A stretch of 64,000 nt of DNA from Glycomyces fuscus (GCA_002529455.1 NYMS01000006.1:186001-250000); one strand, 5' to 3'. Shown: positions 35,514 through 45,246, counted from the first letter of the stretch. Notes: generated by a model from the sequence alone, not told the origin. A program made the numbers and translations.

Positions 35514-36254
35514 TCAGCGCCGCGCCAGGCGGCGCACCAGCAGGTCGCCCAGGCTCTGCGCGATCTGCACGATGACGATGAGCAGGATGACGGTGGCCCA
35601 CAGGTAGTGGTCGTTGAAGCGCTGGTAGCCCTCGCGGATGGCCAGGTCGCCCAGGCCGCCGCCGCCGATGGCGCCGGCCATCGCCGAGTAGGAGATGAGG
35701 GTGACCACGGTCATCACCAGGCCCGCGATGAGGCCGGGCAGGGCCTCGGGCAGCATCACCTTGCCCACGATGGTGATGCGGCGGGTGCCCATGGCGTGCG
35801 CGGCCTCGACGACCCCGCGGTCCACCTCGCGCAGGGAGGTCTCCACGAGGCGGGCGAAGAAGGGGATCGCGCCGATGCTGAGGGGCACGATCGCGGCCGT
35901 GGGGCCCAGGGTGGTGCCCACCAGGAGGCGGGTCAGGGCGAGCACCGCCACCATCAGGACGATGAACGGCAGCGAGCGGCCGATGTTGACGACGGCGCTG
36001 AGCACGGCGCGCACGGCGGGGGCGGGGATGAGCCCGCCCCGGTCGGTGGCCACCAGCAGCACGCCCAGCGGCAGTCCGAACAGGACGCTGACGACGGTGG
36101 CCCACCACACCATGTAGACGGTGTCCAGGGTGCCCAGCCACAGGTTGGGCCACATGGCGGGCCAGGCCTGGACGAACGCGACGACGGCGTCCAAGGCTCC
36201 GGTCCCCCCGGCCGCGGCGGCGAGGTGGAGGGCGTCGGCGGGGTTGGTGCTCAC
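35514..36254 (-). CDS. metI: Methionine ABC transporter permease MetI
   Basis: A 246-residue permease with five or six transmembrane helices. The ABC coupling loop EAAHAMGTRRITIVGKVMLPEALPG and GRSLPFIVLM, IGAIPFFARLVETSLREVD and SYSAMAGAIGGGGLGDLAIREGYQRF are diagnostic of MetI. It overlaps the metN stop by 4 bp, so the two are coupled. Works with MetN and MetQ in methionine uptake. Confidence 0.95.
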   Translation of the reverse strand: MSTNPADALHLAAAAGGTGALDAVVAFVQAWPAMWPNLWLGTLDTVYMVWWATVVSVLFGLPLGVLLVATDRGGLIPAPAVRAVLSAVVNIGRSLPFIVLMVAVLALTRLLVGTTLGPTAAIVPLSIGAIPFFARLVETSLREVDRGVVEAAHAMGTRRITIVGKVMLPEALPGLIAGLVMTVVTLISYSAMAGAIGGGGLGDLAIREGYQRFNDHYLWATVILLIVIVQIAQSLGDLLVRRLARR

Positions 36255-37219
36255 TTGCGGGCCTCCTCGACCAGCAGGCCGTGCTCGGACAGGTAGGCGA
36301 GGGCCTGGTCGCGGCGGTCGCCGCGCAGGTCCACGCTCAGGCGGCCCACGGACTGCCCGGCGACCTCCTCCACGCCGCCGCCCAGGATGTTGACGTCCAC
36401 GTCGAAGCGGCGGGTGAGCTCGGACATGAGCGGCTCGTCGAAGGAGCGCGGGTAGGTGACGTAGACCGTGTCGGGTCCGCCGTGCGCGGGCAGCGGGAAG
36501 AGCGAGCGCGCCAGCAGCGAGCCGGGGGTTCCGATGAGGTCGAGGACCCGGCCGGACTCCAGGAACACGCCGTTCTCCATGATCGCCGCGGAGTCGCAGA
36601 TCCGCTTGATCACGTCCATCTCGTGGGTGATCAGCAGGATGGTCAGGCCCAGTTCGTCGCGCAGGCGGCGCAGCAGCGCCAGGATGGCGTCGGTGGTGGC
36701 CGGGTCGAGCGCGGAGGTGGCCTCGTCGCTGAGCAGCACCTTGGGGTCGGAGGCCAGCGCGCGGGCGATGCCCACCCGCTGCTTCTGGCCACCGGAGAGC
36801 TGGGAGGGGTAGGCGCGCGCCTTGTCGGCGAGCCCCACGAGTTCGAGGAGTTCGCCCACGCGCTTCCTGCGGCGGGCGCGGTCGACGCCGGAGACCTCCA
36901 TGGGGAAGGCCACGTTGCCCGCGACGGTGCGCGAGGACAGCAGGGCGAAGTGCTGGTGCACCATGCCGATGCCGCGGCGGGCGGCCCGCAGCCGCGCGCC
37001 GCGCAGCGCGGTGAGCTCCTCGCCGGCGACCCTGACCGTTCCGGAGTCGGGGCGCTCCAGGAGGTTGACCGAGCGCAGCAGGGTGCTCTTGCCCGCGCCG
37101 CTCTGGCCCACGACACCGAAGATCTCGCCGGGCTCGACGTGCAGGTCGACCCCGTTCAGGGCGGTCACCCGGTGCTTCTTCAACCTGTAGGCCTTGTGGA
37201 GGCCCACTGCGTCAATCAC
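36251..37219 (-). CDS. metN: Methionine ABC transporter ATPase MetN
   Basis: A 322-residue ATPase. Walker A GQSGAGKST, Q-loop HQHFALLSSRTV, signature LSGGQKQRVGIARALA, Walker B VLLSDEATSALDP and H-loop LITHEMDV are present. The C-terminal NIL (ACT-like) domain from about 235 (VYVTYPRSFDEPLMSELTRRFDVDVNILGG) senses methionine and inhibits transport. GTG at 37219 with GGGAAC upstream gives the family-typical start. No SAM riboswitch was found upstream. Confidence 0.95.
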   Translation of the reverse strand: MIDAVGLHKAYRLKKHRVTALNGVDLHVEPGEIFGVVGQSGAGKSTLLRSVNLLERPDSGTVRVAGEELTALRGARLRAARRGIGMVHQHFALLSSRTVAGNVAFPMEVSGVDRARRRKRVGELLELVGLADKARAYPSQLSGGQKQRVGIARALASDPKVLLSDEATSALDPATTDAILALLRRLRDELGLTILLITHEMDVIKRICDSAAIMENGVFLESGRVLDLIGTPGSLLARSLFPLPAHGGPDTVYVTYPRSFDEPLMSELTRRFDVDVNILGGGVEEVAGQSVGRLSVDLRGDRRDQALAYLSEHGLLVEEARK

Positions 37220-37848
37220 GGTGTTCCCATCGACGTCTGACGGTGGTGTGCTGCCCGGCGGGGATCCGGCACGGGCCCGTCGCCCGCGTCCGAGCGTACG
37301 GAGCGCTCCGCGGGCGCAGGCGGCGGCGCGCCGGTCCGGGGACGCGCCGCCCGCGGCGGCGGTGTCTCTTCGGACCCGCGATTGGCGAACGCGGGCCCTA
37401 GGCCCCGGTGCGCCGGGGCTGCGGGCGGGTCCACGGGACCGGGCGGACACGACAGCGCCCGCCGGGCAGCGGCAGACACCGGGCGGCGGTGCCCGACCGC
37501 GTGAGCGCGGTGGTCGCTTGGTCGTGCGCGGGAGCCTTCACGTTTCCTACTCAACCACGGGAGAAAGGGTCGGTTCACCGGATTGACCTGTTCCGACCGG
37601 GTTAGGTCCACCACAGTCAGGGCTCCCGCGGCACGGTGGTTTCGTCCCGTCCCTCCCGAATCCCCGCGCGAGTGCCTACACTCATGACGGTCCCGTCACT
37701 CTCGCCCCCGGCCCCCGGGTTCGCGCGAGAGGCCAAGGCCGGGAGCCGCTCCCGCGGCTGTCGGCCCCGCCTGGGAAACAACGAGAAACAGCGCCCGCTC
37801 CGCTCCCGTGCCCGCGGGAGCCGCGCGGGCCCGAGGAGCGACCACACC
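37220..37848. other. Divergent region metN / secreted coiled-coil gene
   Basis: About 630 bp without a convincing gene. Near metN there are two small GC hairpins on the leader (CCCGCG...CGCGGG around 37376-37396 and CCCCGG-TGCG-CCGGGG around 37401-37416). I looked for SAM-I, SAM-II and SAM-IV conserved cores on the minus strand and saw none. TAGGAA around 37541-37552 (minus strand) could be a -10 element for metNIQ. Confidence 0.35.
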
Positions 37849-38898
37849 GTGCAGCCCGACGATCTGAGCCGAGTGGACGATTTCGCCGACTTCTGGGCTC
37901 CCGACCCTCCCGAACTCAGCTGGCAGGACCGCGCCCGGGCCCTGGCGGGGCTCCTTCCCGCAGCCGCGCGCCCGGGCCGCGCGCGGGTGGCCGCCCTGGC
38001 GCTGGCCGTGCTGGGGAGCTTCCTGTTCCTGCCCCAGAGCGCGGCCGCGGCGGCGCCGGTGCCCGGCGAGCCGGAGGACATGAGCACCCTCCAGGAGCGC
38101 GCGGACGCCCTGAGCGAGGAGTTCAACGGCGAGCTGCGCGACATGGAGGGCGTCATCCAGGAGGCCGAGCGCGCCGAGGAGCGCGCCGAGAGCACCCGCG
38201 AGGACGTGGAGGACGCGCGCGCGCAGGTGCGCTCCCTGGCGGTGGCCACCTACACCAGCAGCGGGATCGGCCTGTCGATGTCGCTGTTCGTCGAGGCCGA
38301 GCCCGACGAGGTGATCGACCGCGCGGTGGTGATCGACTACCTGGCCACCAGCAACCAGGACAAGATCGACCGGCTCGACCAGGCCCTGGAGCGCGACGAG
38401 ACCGCGCAGGAGAACGCCGAGGAGCAGCTGGCCGAGGCCCAGGAGGACCTGGACGAGCTGGAGGCGCGCCGCGAGGAGGTCCAGGAGATGATCGCGGACC
38501 ACCCCGTGCAGCAGATGGGCGGCCCGCTCAACATCACCCCGCGCACCGAGCAGATGCGCGAGCTGGTCATCGAAAAGTTCGGCGAGGGCACCGAGGTGGG
38601 CGGCGTGGGCTGCTACCGCGCGGTCGGCGGCTGGGTGGTCGGCGAGCACCCCAAGGGCCGCGCCTGCGACTTCATGGTGGATCCCAACGGGAACACGCCC
38701 TCACAGGAGCAGATCGACCGCGGCTGGGCGATCGCGGAGTGGGCCCGGGAGAACGCCGACCGCCTCGGGATCATGTACGTCATCTACCGGCAGCAGATCT
38801 GGGACATCCGCCGGGGTGACGAGGGGTGGCGCGACATGGCCGACCGCGGCAGCATCACCGAGAACCACTTCGACCACGTGCACATCTCGATGTTCTGA
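37849..38898 (+). CDS. Secreted coiled-coil protein with ARB_07466-like C-terminal domain
   Basis: A 349-residue protein. A cytoplasmic-looking head of about 45 residues precedes a hydrophobic stretch (VAALALAVLGSFLFLPQSAAAAAP) that acts as signal peptide or anchor. A long charged coiled coil (about 85-225) is followed by a C-terminal domain with GVGCYRAVGGWVVGEHPKGRACDFMVDPN ... HFDHVHISMF. This domain resembles the ARB_07466-type family, with His/Asp residues laid out like M15/D,D-peptidase relatives. Probably a cell-wall hydrolase or regulator. GTG with GAGGAG 10 nt upstream. Shares architecture with the VanY-like protein at 29200. Confidence 0.8.
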   Translation: MQPDDLSRVDDFADFWAPDPPELSWQDRARALAGLLPAAARPGRARVAALALAVLGSFLFLPQSAAAAAPVPGEPEDMSTLQERADALSEEFNGELRDMEGVIQEAERAEERAESTREDVEDARAQVRSLAVATYTSSGIGLSMSLFVEAEPDEVIDRAVVIDYLATSNQDKIDRLDQALERDETAQENAEEQLAEAQEDLDELEARREEVQEMIADHPVQQMGGPLNITPRTEQMRELVIEKFGEGTEVGGVGCYRAVGGWVVGEHPKGRACDFMVDPNGNTPSQEQIDRGWAIAEWARENADRLGIMYVIYRQQIWDIRRGDEGWRDMADRGSITENHFDHVHISMF

Positions 38899-38928
38899 TG
38901 CGGCGGCGCCCGCGAGGGCGCCCCATTA

Positions 38929-38955
38929 CCCCGCGCGGGACGCGACCGCGCGGGG
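38929..38955 (+). terminator. Terminator after the coiled-coil gene
   Basis: CCCCGCGCGG-GACGCGA-CCGCGCGGGG, a perfect 10-bp stem with a 7-nt loop, 31 bp past the stop at 38898. Confidence 0.7.
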
Positions 38956-39346
38956 ATCGGCGTCACGATTGCGTCACGCGAGGAATGAACTCCCGCACAA
39001 CTGACACAAAACAGTGACGATTCGCCCTGCTACCCCTGGTCTGACCTGCCCAAGGGACACCACTCGGGGCTAGGATGCACACGTCCCGGCCCGGGCCGAA
39101 GGACGTCTTCAGCCCCAGCCGGCCGCCGCCCCCGGCGGCCGGTCCCCGGTCCACCGCAACCTCCTGACGGAGGCGGGGAACGCCCGCCCACTCCCCCGCC
39201 CTCGCCCGCGGGACGGCAGTGGCGACAGGTGCGCCTCCCCACACGACCACCGTGCCCTTCCGGGGCCGCACGGGAATTCGTGAGAACCCACCGGCGCACA
39301 CACGCGTCCCAGACAACACGGTCAGCACACACGGGCGAGGGGAGCC
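38956..39346. promoter_or_regulatory. Promoter region of the Pro/Gly-rich membrane protein
   Basis: No gene seen. CGTCACG occurs at 38961-38967 and 38972-38978 (11-bp phase), with an inverted copy GTGACG at 39014-39019, in locally less GC-rich DNA. This layout suggests binding sites for a regulator of the rightward gene. The remaining 250 bp may be a long leader. The gene's ribosome site is GAGGGGAG just before 39347. Confidence 0.4.
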
Positions 39347-40393
39347 ATGAGCGAAAACGGACCATACAACCAGCCGCCGCAGAACCCATACGGCGGCGGG
39401 GACAACAGTGGGGGCCAGCCGCCCTACGGCGCCCCCTACGGTGACCCGAACACCGGCGGCCAGCCTCCCCACGGCGCCCCCTACGGTGACCCGAACACCG
39501 GCGGCCAGCCCCCCTACGGCGGCCCCGCTGGTTTCCCCGGCCCCCAGGAGCAGCAGATGTACGCGGGCGGCCAGCCGCCCTACGGCGGCGGACCCGGCGG
39601 GCCCGGGTACCCCCCTCAGCCGCCGCAGCCCCAGGGCGGCGGCGGCAAGGCGGGCCTGTGGGTCGTGATCGGCGGCGGCGCCGTGATCTTCGTCCTGGTC
39701 ATCGCGGTCGTGGTCATGCTCGTCACCAACGGCGGCGGACAGCAGACCGTCTCGCCCGAGCCCGAGCCCTCCCCGAGCACGGAGGCGACCACCGGCGGCG
39801 GGGAGACGTCCGAGCCCGACACCGACGCGACCCCCGCGGGCGAGCCCCCCTACTCGGTTCCCGCCGAGCCCTGCGAGGCCTTCACCGACCAGGTGCTCTC
39901 CGACTTCCTGATCCAGGACGAGGGCGACAAGTACGTCCAGGACAACAACTCCTACTGCGAGAGCCTGGACGGCGGTGCCACGGAGGGCAACCCGGCCGAG
40001 AGCTACGCGATGTTCGAGATCAGCTACCAGGTCCCCTACTCCGCCGCCGACTCCGTCGAGGCCGCCACGACCGACTTCCAGTCCGCGGTGCAGGAGCTGC
40101 GGGGCGAGGGTGACTACAACACCTTCTACGACCCCGCGAACGTGGAGGAGGACAAGGAGGTGGACCTCGGCGACGAGGCCCACTACGTCCTCACCAAGTA
40201 CGACTTCCTGGGGGAGGACATCCCCGAGGCCACGCTGCTGATCCGCACCGCCAACCTCAACGTCCGGGTGCAGTACCAGATGCACCCGCCCTTCACCGAG
40301 GACGCGTCCGCCGAGGACCTGACCATGCCCGACAACGTCGAGGAGATCATGCTCAACGCCGGTGCCGAGGCTCTGGCCCTGGTCGGCAGCTGA
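39347..40393 (+). CDS. Pro/Gly-rich membrane-anchored protein of unknown function
   Basis: A 348-residue protein. The first about 100 residues are Pro/Gly/Tyr-rich with units like GGQPPYGAPYGDPNT, encoded by 45-bp direct repeats around 39412-39520. A single membrane helix (WVVIGGGAVIFVLVIAVVVMLVT, about 105-127) is followed by a Thr/Glu/Pro linker and an extracellular alpha/beta domain (about 165-345) with two Cys (PCEAF, SYCES) that may form a disulfide. Topology N-in/C-out. Such proteins are common and uncharacterised in actinomycetes. ATG with GAGGGGAG 5 nt upstream. Confidence 0.75.
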   Translation: MSENGPYNQPPQNPYGGGDNSGGQPPYGAPYGDPNTGGQPPHGAPYGDPNTGGQPPYGGPAGFPGPQEQQMYAGGQPPYGGGPGGPGYPPQPPQPQGGGGKAGLWVVIGGGAVIFVLVIAVVVMLVTNGGGQQTVSPEPEPSPSTEATTGGGETSEPDTDATPAGEPPYSVPAEPCEAFTDQVLSDFLIQDEGDKYVQDNNSYCESLDGGATEGNPAESYAMFEISYQVPYSAADSVEAATTDFQSAVQELRGEGDYNTFYDPANVEEDKEVDLGDEAHYVLTKYDFLGEDIPEATLLIRTANLNVRVQYQMHPPFTEDASAEDLTMPDNVEEIMLNAGAEALALVGS

Positions 40394-40408
40394 TCCGACA
40401 CCCTGTGA

Positions 40409-40436
40409 GGGGGCCGCGGCGTTCGCCGCGGCCCCC
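40409..40436. terminator. Bidirectional terminator
   Basis: GGGGGCCGCGGC-GTTC-GCCGCGGCCCCC, a perfect 12-bp stem with a 4-nt loop, then TT. It sits between convergent genes ending at 40393 (+) and 40484 (-). Confidence 0.85.
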
Positions 40437-40483
40437 TTCCGCGTCTGGCCTCCCCCCGGGGTGGGGCTCCGGGGGGAGGCCTC

Positions 40484-42790
40484 TCAGGCGCCCGGCAGGT
40501 CGGCGCGCACCCGGCGGGCCGCCTCCACCATGTTGCGCAGGGCCTGCTCGGCCTCGGCGTAGCCGCGCGTCTTGAGGCCGCAGTCGGGGTTGACCCACAG
40601 GTTCCGGGCGTCGATGTGCGCGACCGCCAGGCGCAGCGATCCCTCGATCTCCTCCACCGAGGGCACCCGCGGGGAGTGGATGTCGTACACGCCCGGGCCG
40701 ATCCCCCGCGCGTAGCCCCGGCCGCCCAGCTCCCGCACCAGCTCCATGCGCGAGCGGGCGGCCTCCACGCTGGTGACGTCGGCGTCCAGCGCCTCGATAC
40801 CGCCGACGATCAGCCCGAACTCCGAGTAGCACATGTGGGTGTGGACGGTCGTGGACGGCGACACCCCCGACGTGGCCAGGCGGAAGGAGCCCACCGCCCA
40901 GTCCAGGTACCGCTCGCGGTGCTCCGAGCGCAGCGGCAGCAGTTCGCGCAGGGCCGCCTCGTCCACCTGGATGTGGCGGATCCCGGCGCGCTCCAGGTCG
41001 GCGACCTCGTCGCGCAAACCCAGGGCCACCTGGCGGGCGGTCTCGCCCAGCGGCTGGTCGGTACGCACGAACGACCAGGCGAGCATGGTGACCGGACCGG
41101 TCAGCATGCCCTTGACCGGCTTGTCGGTGCGCGACTGGGCGTAGGTGGTCCACTCGACCGTCATCGGTGCGGGGCGCGAGACGTCGCCGAACAGGATCGG
41201 CGGGCGCACGCACCGCGAACCGTAGGACTGCACCCACCCCTTCTCGGTGGTGGCGTAGCCCTCCAGCTGCTCGGCGAAGTACTGGACCATGTCGTTGCGC
41301 TCGGGCTCGCCGTGCACGAGCACGTCCAGGCCGATCTCCTCCTGGAGCGCGATCACACGGTCGATCTCCGCGCGCAGGACGGCCTTGTAGGCGTCCTCGG
41401 CCAGCTCGCCCCGGCGGTGCGCGGCGCGGGCGCGGCGCAGCTCGGCGGTCTGGGGGAAGGATCCGATGGTGGTCGTGGTGAGCGGGGTGTCGGTGGGCCT
41501 GCCCCGCTCCCGCGGGCGCTCGTGGGCGTCGGGTCCCAGGGCGTCGAGGCGGGCGCGCACGCGCGCGTCGGTGAAGGCCGGGGGGCGCACGCCGCCCTGC
41601 CCGACGTACTCGGCCTCGGCCCCCTCGGACAGCACGCGGGCGAGCAGGGCGGTCTCCCGGGCCTTCTGCCTGGCGAAGGCCAGGGCCCCGCGCAGCTCGG
41701 GGGCCAGGGAGGTCTCGGCGTCCAGGTCCAGGGGCACGTGCAGCAGGGAGCAGGAGGTGCTCACGGTGAGCTCGTCGGCGAGGGCGAGCAGGGTGCCGAG
41801 CGTGGCCGCGGCGGCCGGGATGTCGGTGCGCCAGACGTTGCGGCCCTCCACCACGCCCGCCACCAGGCGGGTGGCACCCAGGCCGGAGACCCTCACCAGG
41901 TCGTCCACGCCCTCGCCGTCGGTGACCAGGTCCAGGCCGACCGCCTCGACCGGGGAGTCCTTGAGGACGCGCAGGGCGGCGGCGCCGATGGAGCCGAAGT
42001 AGGTGGACACCAGCAGGGAGGGGCGGTCGGTGACCGTGCCCAGCCGCTGGTAGGCGCGTTCCAGGTGGCCGAGGGCGGCGCGGCCCTCGTCGGTGGCCAG
42101 GATCGGCTCGTCCAGCTGGACCTCGGTGGCGCCCGCGGCCCGCAGGTCGGCGAGGAGCCGGGCGTAGGCGTCCAGGAGCTGGTCGAGCAGCTGGACGGGC
42201 TCCCAGCCCTCGGGGGCGTCGTCGGCGGGCTTGGCCAGCAGAAGGAAGGTGAGCGGGCCGACCAGGACCGGACGGGTGTGGAAACCCGCCTCGGCGGCCT
42301 CGCGGAACTCGGCGACGGGCTTGTCGCCGACCAGGCGGGGGCGGGTGCCCGGCGAGAGCTCGGGGACCAGGTAGTGGTAGTTGGTGTCGAACCACTTGGT
42401 CATCTCCAGCGGCGGGGCGCCCTGCTCGCCGCGGGCGAGCGCGAAGTAGCGGCGCAGCTCCTCCTCGCGGTCCCGCGCGGCGGCGGGCGGGGCGAAGCGT
42501 GCGGGAACCAGGTCGAACATGACCGCGGTGTCCAGCACGTGGTCGTAGTAGGAGAACGTGTTGGAGGGGAGGTCGTCGACACCGGCCTCGCGCAGCTGGG
42601 CGTAGACGTCCAGGCGCAGTCCGGCGGCGACCGCGTCCAGCTCCCGGGCGGTGGTGCGGCCCCTCCAGTGGGACTCGCAGGCGCGCTTGAGCTCGCGGTC
42701 GGGGCCGATGCGCGGGTAGCCGTGCACGGTGGAGCGCACGGAGGGGCGGTGCCTCCCCGGGGCCGCGGACGGCGTGGGGGTCGTGGTCAT
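40484..42790 (-). CDS. metE: Cobalamin-independent methionine synthase MetE
   Basis: A 768-residue enzyme transferring a methyl group from 5-methyltetrahydropteroyl-polyglutamate to homocysteine. Two TIM barrels are present. The zinc ligands are visible in the C-terminal one: HTHMCYSEF (His and Cys), the later Glu in TSVEAARSRMEL, and Cys in NPDCGLKTRGY. QLDEPILATDEG belongs to the N-terminal half. ATG at 42790 with GGGAGAG 6 nt upstream; the earlier in-frame Met codons lie in the riboswitch/leader. Repressed by vitamin B12 through the upstream riboswitch. Confidence 0.97.
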   Translation of the reverse strand: MTTTPTPSAAPGRHRPSVRSTVHGYPRIGPDRELKRACESHWRGRTTARELDAVAAGLRLDVYAQLREAGVDDLPSNTFSYYDHVLDTAVMFDLVPARFAPPAAARDREEELRRYFALARGEQGAPPLEMTKWFDTNYHYLVPELSPGTRPRLVGDKPVAEFREAAEAGFHTRPVLVGPLTFLLLAKPADDAPEGWEPVQLLDQLLDAYARLLADLRAAGATEVQLDEPILATDEGRAALGHLERAYQRLGTVTDRPSLLVSTYFGSIGAAALRVLKDSPVEAVGLDLVTDGEGVDDLVRVSGLGATRLVAGVVEGRNVWRTDIPAAAATLGTLLALADELTVSTSCSLLHVPLDLDAETSLAPELRGALAFARQKARETALLARVLSEGAEAEYVGQGGVRPPAFTDARVRARLDALGPDAHERPRERGRPTDTPLTTTTIGSFPQTAELRRARAAHRRGELAEDAYKAVLRAEIDRVIALQEEIGLDVLVHGEPERNDMVQYFAEQLEGYATTEKGWVQSYGSRCVRPPILFGDVSRPAPMTVEWTTYAQSRTDKPVKGMLTGPVTMLAWSFVRTDQPLGETARQVALGLRDEVADLERAGIRHIQVDEAALRELLPLRSEHRERYLDWAVGSFRLATSGVSPSTTVHTHMCYSEFGLIVGGIEALDADVTSVEAARSRMELVRELGGRGYARGIGPGVYDIHSPRVPSVEEIEGSLRLAVAHIDARNLWVNPDCGLKTRGYAEAEQALRNMVEAARRVRADLPGA

Positions 42791-42949
42791 GAGCTTCTCT
42801 CCCTCGTCGAAAGCCGGGTACCGGCCACGAGGAGGGGGAGGGGGACGGGCACGCCGGTGGGCGCGCCGAGGGCGCACGCGGGGCCTGCCACCGTCCCCGG
42901 CCCTCCCTCGGGGCGCGGGACCACCGGCGCCGCGGGTGCGCCGCCGGGT

Positions 42950-43140
42950 GGAGGCAGGTCTTCGGACTCGGGGGCGCGGGCGGTGCGGACACCGCTCCTC
43001 CTACTGGCCGCCGCTTCCCGGGTCTCGGCCCTTCCGGCCGGATTGCCAGTGCCTATGGCGACGTTCGTTCCCCCATACCGCTGCGGGGCAGTCCCGGACT
43101 CGCACCGGGTTCCCTCTCACGACACGCTTCCGCCCTCTTC
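42950..43140 (-). ncRNA. Cobalamin riboswitch of metE
   Basis: Read on the minus strand, the segment shows GAGAGGGAA-CCCGGTGCGAGTCCGGGACTGCCCCGC near the 5' side (about 43080-43120). The 3' B12 box GAGTCCGAAGACCTGCCT is at about 42952-42970. Both are canonical parts of the AdoCbl riboswitch. It ends about 160 nt before the metE start, leaving room for an expression platform. Predicted to shut off MetE when cobalamin lets MetH take over. The exact 5' end is approximate. Confidence 0.93.
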
Positions 43141-43367
43141 GGACCGGGCCGGCCCGCGGGGTGGAGCATGTACCTTCCACGGCTGCAAGTATAGGGAGGA
43201 CCCCTTTCGCCCCTGCACCCGGCGTGCGGCCCCATGCGCCCGGTCGGGACGGTGAGAACTCCCGTCCCGCGGTCGGCGTCACACACGAAGTCAAGCGTTG
43301 CGCGGGTGAGCTTCCCCCTCCGCTCCCCGCGGACGTTCGTCTGAGCGATGAACGTGGAGATTCCCTC

Positions 43368-44978
43368 GTGAATAAGCAGTCCCGCCTCGCCATGGCACCG
43401 GATCACCCCCTGATCACGGTCGTGGTAGCCCTGGCGGTCCTGGCGGGCATGGTGTTGTCGGCAACACGCTCCTCCGGTGAGGCCGAGCCCCCGCAGGCGC
43501 ACGGAGCTCCGGTGTCCGAGAGCGCACCGCCCCCTCCGGCCTCCGGCGATCCCGACGGGCTGACCGAGGTGGACGCGGCGGACGTGGCGGGCGTGCGGGA
43601 GGCCGAGCTCCCCTACGACGGGGACGTCTCCGTCGCGGTGACCTACCCGGTGGTCCCCAACGCCGAGCCGCTGGCCGACTTCCTGGAGCGCGAACTGACC
43701 GACGAGGTGCACGCCTTCGAGGCGGCCAACCCCGGAGCGGTCTCCTTCGAGGCGGAGTGGAACCTGACCGCGGCGCACGACGGCCTGCTCGGGGTCCGCA
43801 TGACCCGGGTCGAGACCGACTCCGAGGGTTCCCGGGAGGGGTACACCACCTACTGGTACGACACCGCGACCGCGGCGCACCACCCCTCCGCGGCCCTGGT
43901 CGGCGGCCAGGAGCAGTTGGAGGAGCTCAACGGCCTGGTGCGCGACGCCGTCGGGAACGGGGACGGCGGGGAGGGCTCCGCCGACCCGGGCCTCATCCAC
44001 CCGATCGGCTCCCTGTACGACTCGGTGGGCTTCAACCCCGACGGGGACCTGGTCGTGGAGTTCGACGCCGGGCAGGTCGCCCCGGCGGAGGAGGGCCGCA
44101 CGCGCGCGGTGGTCGACGCGGGCGAGGCCGAGGGCCTGCTGTCCGAGCTGGGCCTGCGCGTGCGCGACGCCGCGACCGTGGGCGTCGAGGACTTCTCCAT
44201 CGCCGCCCCGCCCCAGGCCGACAAGGACGGCCAGGACGGCGGCCCCGTGCCCGGGCAGGTGTCCGCGGTGGACGAGGACGTCGACTGCTCCGACCCCGAC
44301 ACCAGGTGTGTGGCGCTGACCTACGACGACGGCCCCGGCGAACGCACCCCCGAGCTGCTGGACGCCCTCGCCGAGTACGACGCGCGGGCCACGTTCTTCG
44401 TCACCGGCCACCCCGTCATGGAGCACCCGCACACGGTGCGGCGCGCCTACGCCGAGGGGCACGAGATCGCCAACCACACCCTGAACCACCCCGACCTGGC
44501 CGGCCTGGGCACGGGAGGGGTGCGCGCGGACCTGGACGTCGTGCAGGCGCTGGTGTACCGCGAGACGGGCCACACCATGGACCTCATGCGCCCGCCGTAC
44601 GGCTCCACCGACGAGGGCGTGGCCTCGGTGACCGCGGACCTGGGCCTGGCCCAGGTCCTGTGGAGCGTGGACACCCTCGACTGGAAGGACCGCGACGCCT
44701 CGCTGGTCCACGACCGGGCGGTGAAGGGCGCCTCGGACGGGGCGATCATCCTCATGCACGACATCCACGGCACCACCGTCGACGCCTCCCGCACGATCAT
44801 CCGGGAGCTGGACGAGCGCGGGTACACCATGGTCACGGTGTCCCAGCTGCTCGGGACCACGACCCCCGGCGAGACCTACGTCGACGGGGTCCCCGAGACC
44901 CCGGAGGAGAGCGCCGATCCCTCCGAGGAGGCCGGGGAGCGCGGTGAGGGGGACGAGGAGGCTTCCGAGGAGGTCTGA
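43368..44978 (+). CDS. Secreted polysaccharide deacetylase, copy 1
   Basis: A 536-residue protein. An N-terminal signal-anchor (PLITVVVALAVLAGMVLSAT) is followed by a linker, then an RsiV/DUF3298-like domain (about 85-240; YWYDTATAAHHPSAAL, YDSVGFNPDGDLVVEFDAGQV). The NodB deacetylase domain (about 305-490) has the catalytic-Asp motif ALTYDDGP, the metal HxxxH (HTLNH), RPPYG and the terminal LMHDIH. It removes acetyl groups from cell-wall glycan outside the membrane. The tail is acidic. GTG with GGAGA 8 nt upstream. Paralogue of the gene at 45247. Confidence 0.88.
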   Translation: MNKQSRLAMAPDHPLITVVVALAVLAGMVLSATRSSGEAEPPQAHGAPVSESAPPPPASGDPDGLTEVDAADVAGVREAELPYDGDVSVAVTYPVVPNAEPLADFLERELTDEVHAFEAANPGAVSFEAEWNLTAAHDGLLGVRMTRVETDSEGSREGYTTYWYDTATAAHHPSAALVGGQEQLEELNGLVRDAVGNGDGGEGSADPGLIHPIGSLYDSVGFNPDGDLVVEFDAGQVAPAEEGRTRAVVDAGEAEGLLSELGLRVRDAATVGVEDFSIAAPPQADKDGQDGGPVPGQVSAVDEDVDCSDPDTRCVALTYDDGPGERTPELLDALAEYDARATFFVTGHPVMEHPHTVRRAYAEGHEIANHTLNHPDLAGLGTGGVRADLDVVQALVYRETGHTMDLMRPPYGSTDEGVASVTADLGLAQVLWSVDTLDWKDRDASLVHDRAVKGASDGAIILMHDIHGTTVDASRTIIRELDERGYTMVTVSQLLGTTTPGETYVDGVPETPEESADPSEEAGERGEGDEEASEEV

Positions 44979-45144
44979 GGGCGCGGCGTCACGGCGCGGC
45001 CGGGCGGCCCGGGGGAGGATGTCCCCGGGAGCGGGCTTCGGGACCCCAGCCGGTGGGGCACCCGGGACGCGGGGCCGTGTGAGGGCACCGTGAGAGTGCC
45101 GCACACGGGTGTTCCGGCCCCCGGCGCGTCCCCTGTCCTGCGGC

Positions 45145-45164
45145 GTTGACCACATGTGGTCAAC
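45145..45164. promoter_or_regulatory. 20-bp perfect palindrome, candidate operator
   Basis: GTTGACCACATGTGGTCAAC is an exact 20-bp palindrome containing overlapping TTGAC strings that could serve as a -35 element. It lies 83 bp before the second deacetylase gene. Such a long perfect dyad outside terminator context suggests a dedicated dimeric repressor. Confidence 0.65.
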
Positions 45165-45246
45165 GTCACGGGACGGGGGACGGCGTCCCCTATGTTGCTC
45201 CCAGCACAGCCGCGTTGGCCACCCGCTGAGGGATCGAGGGAGTCCG

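Noticed and set aside
37220..37620. SAM riboswitch before metNIQ
   Set aside because: None of the conserved SAM-I, SAM-II or SAM-IV core strings could be found on the minus strand; only generic GC hairpins are visible.
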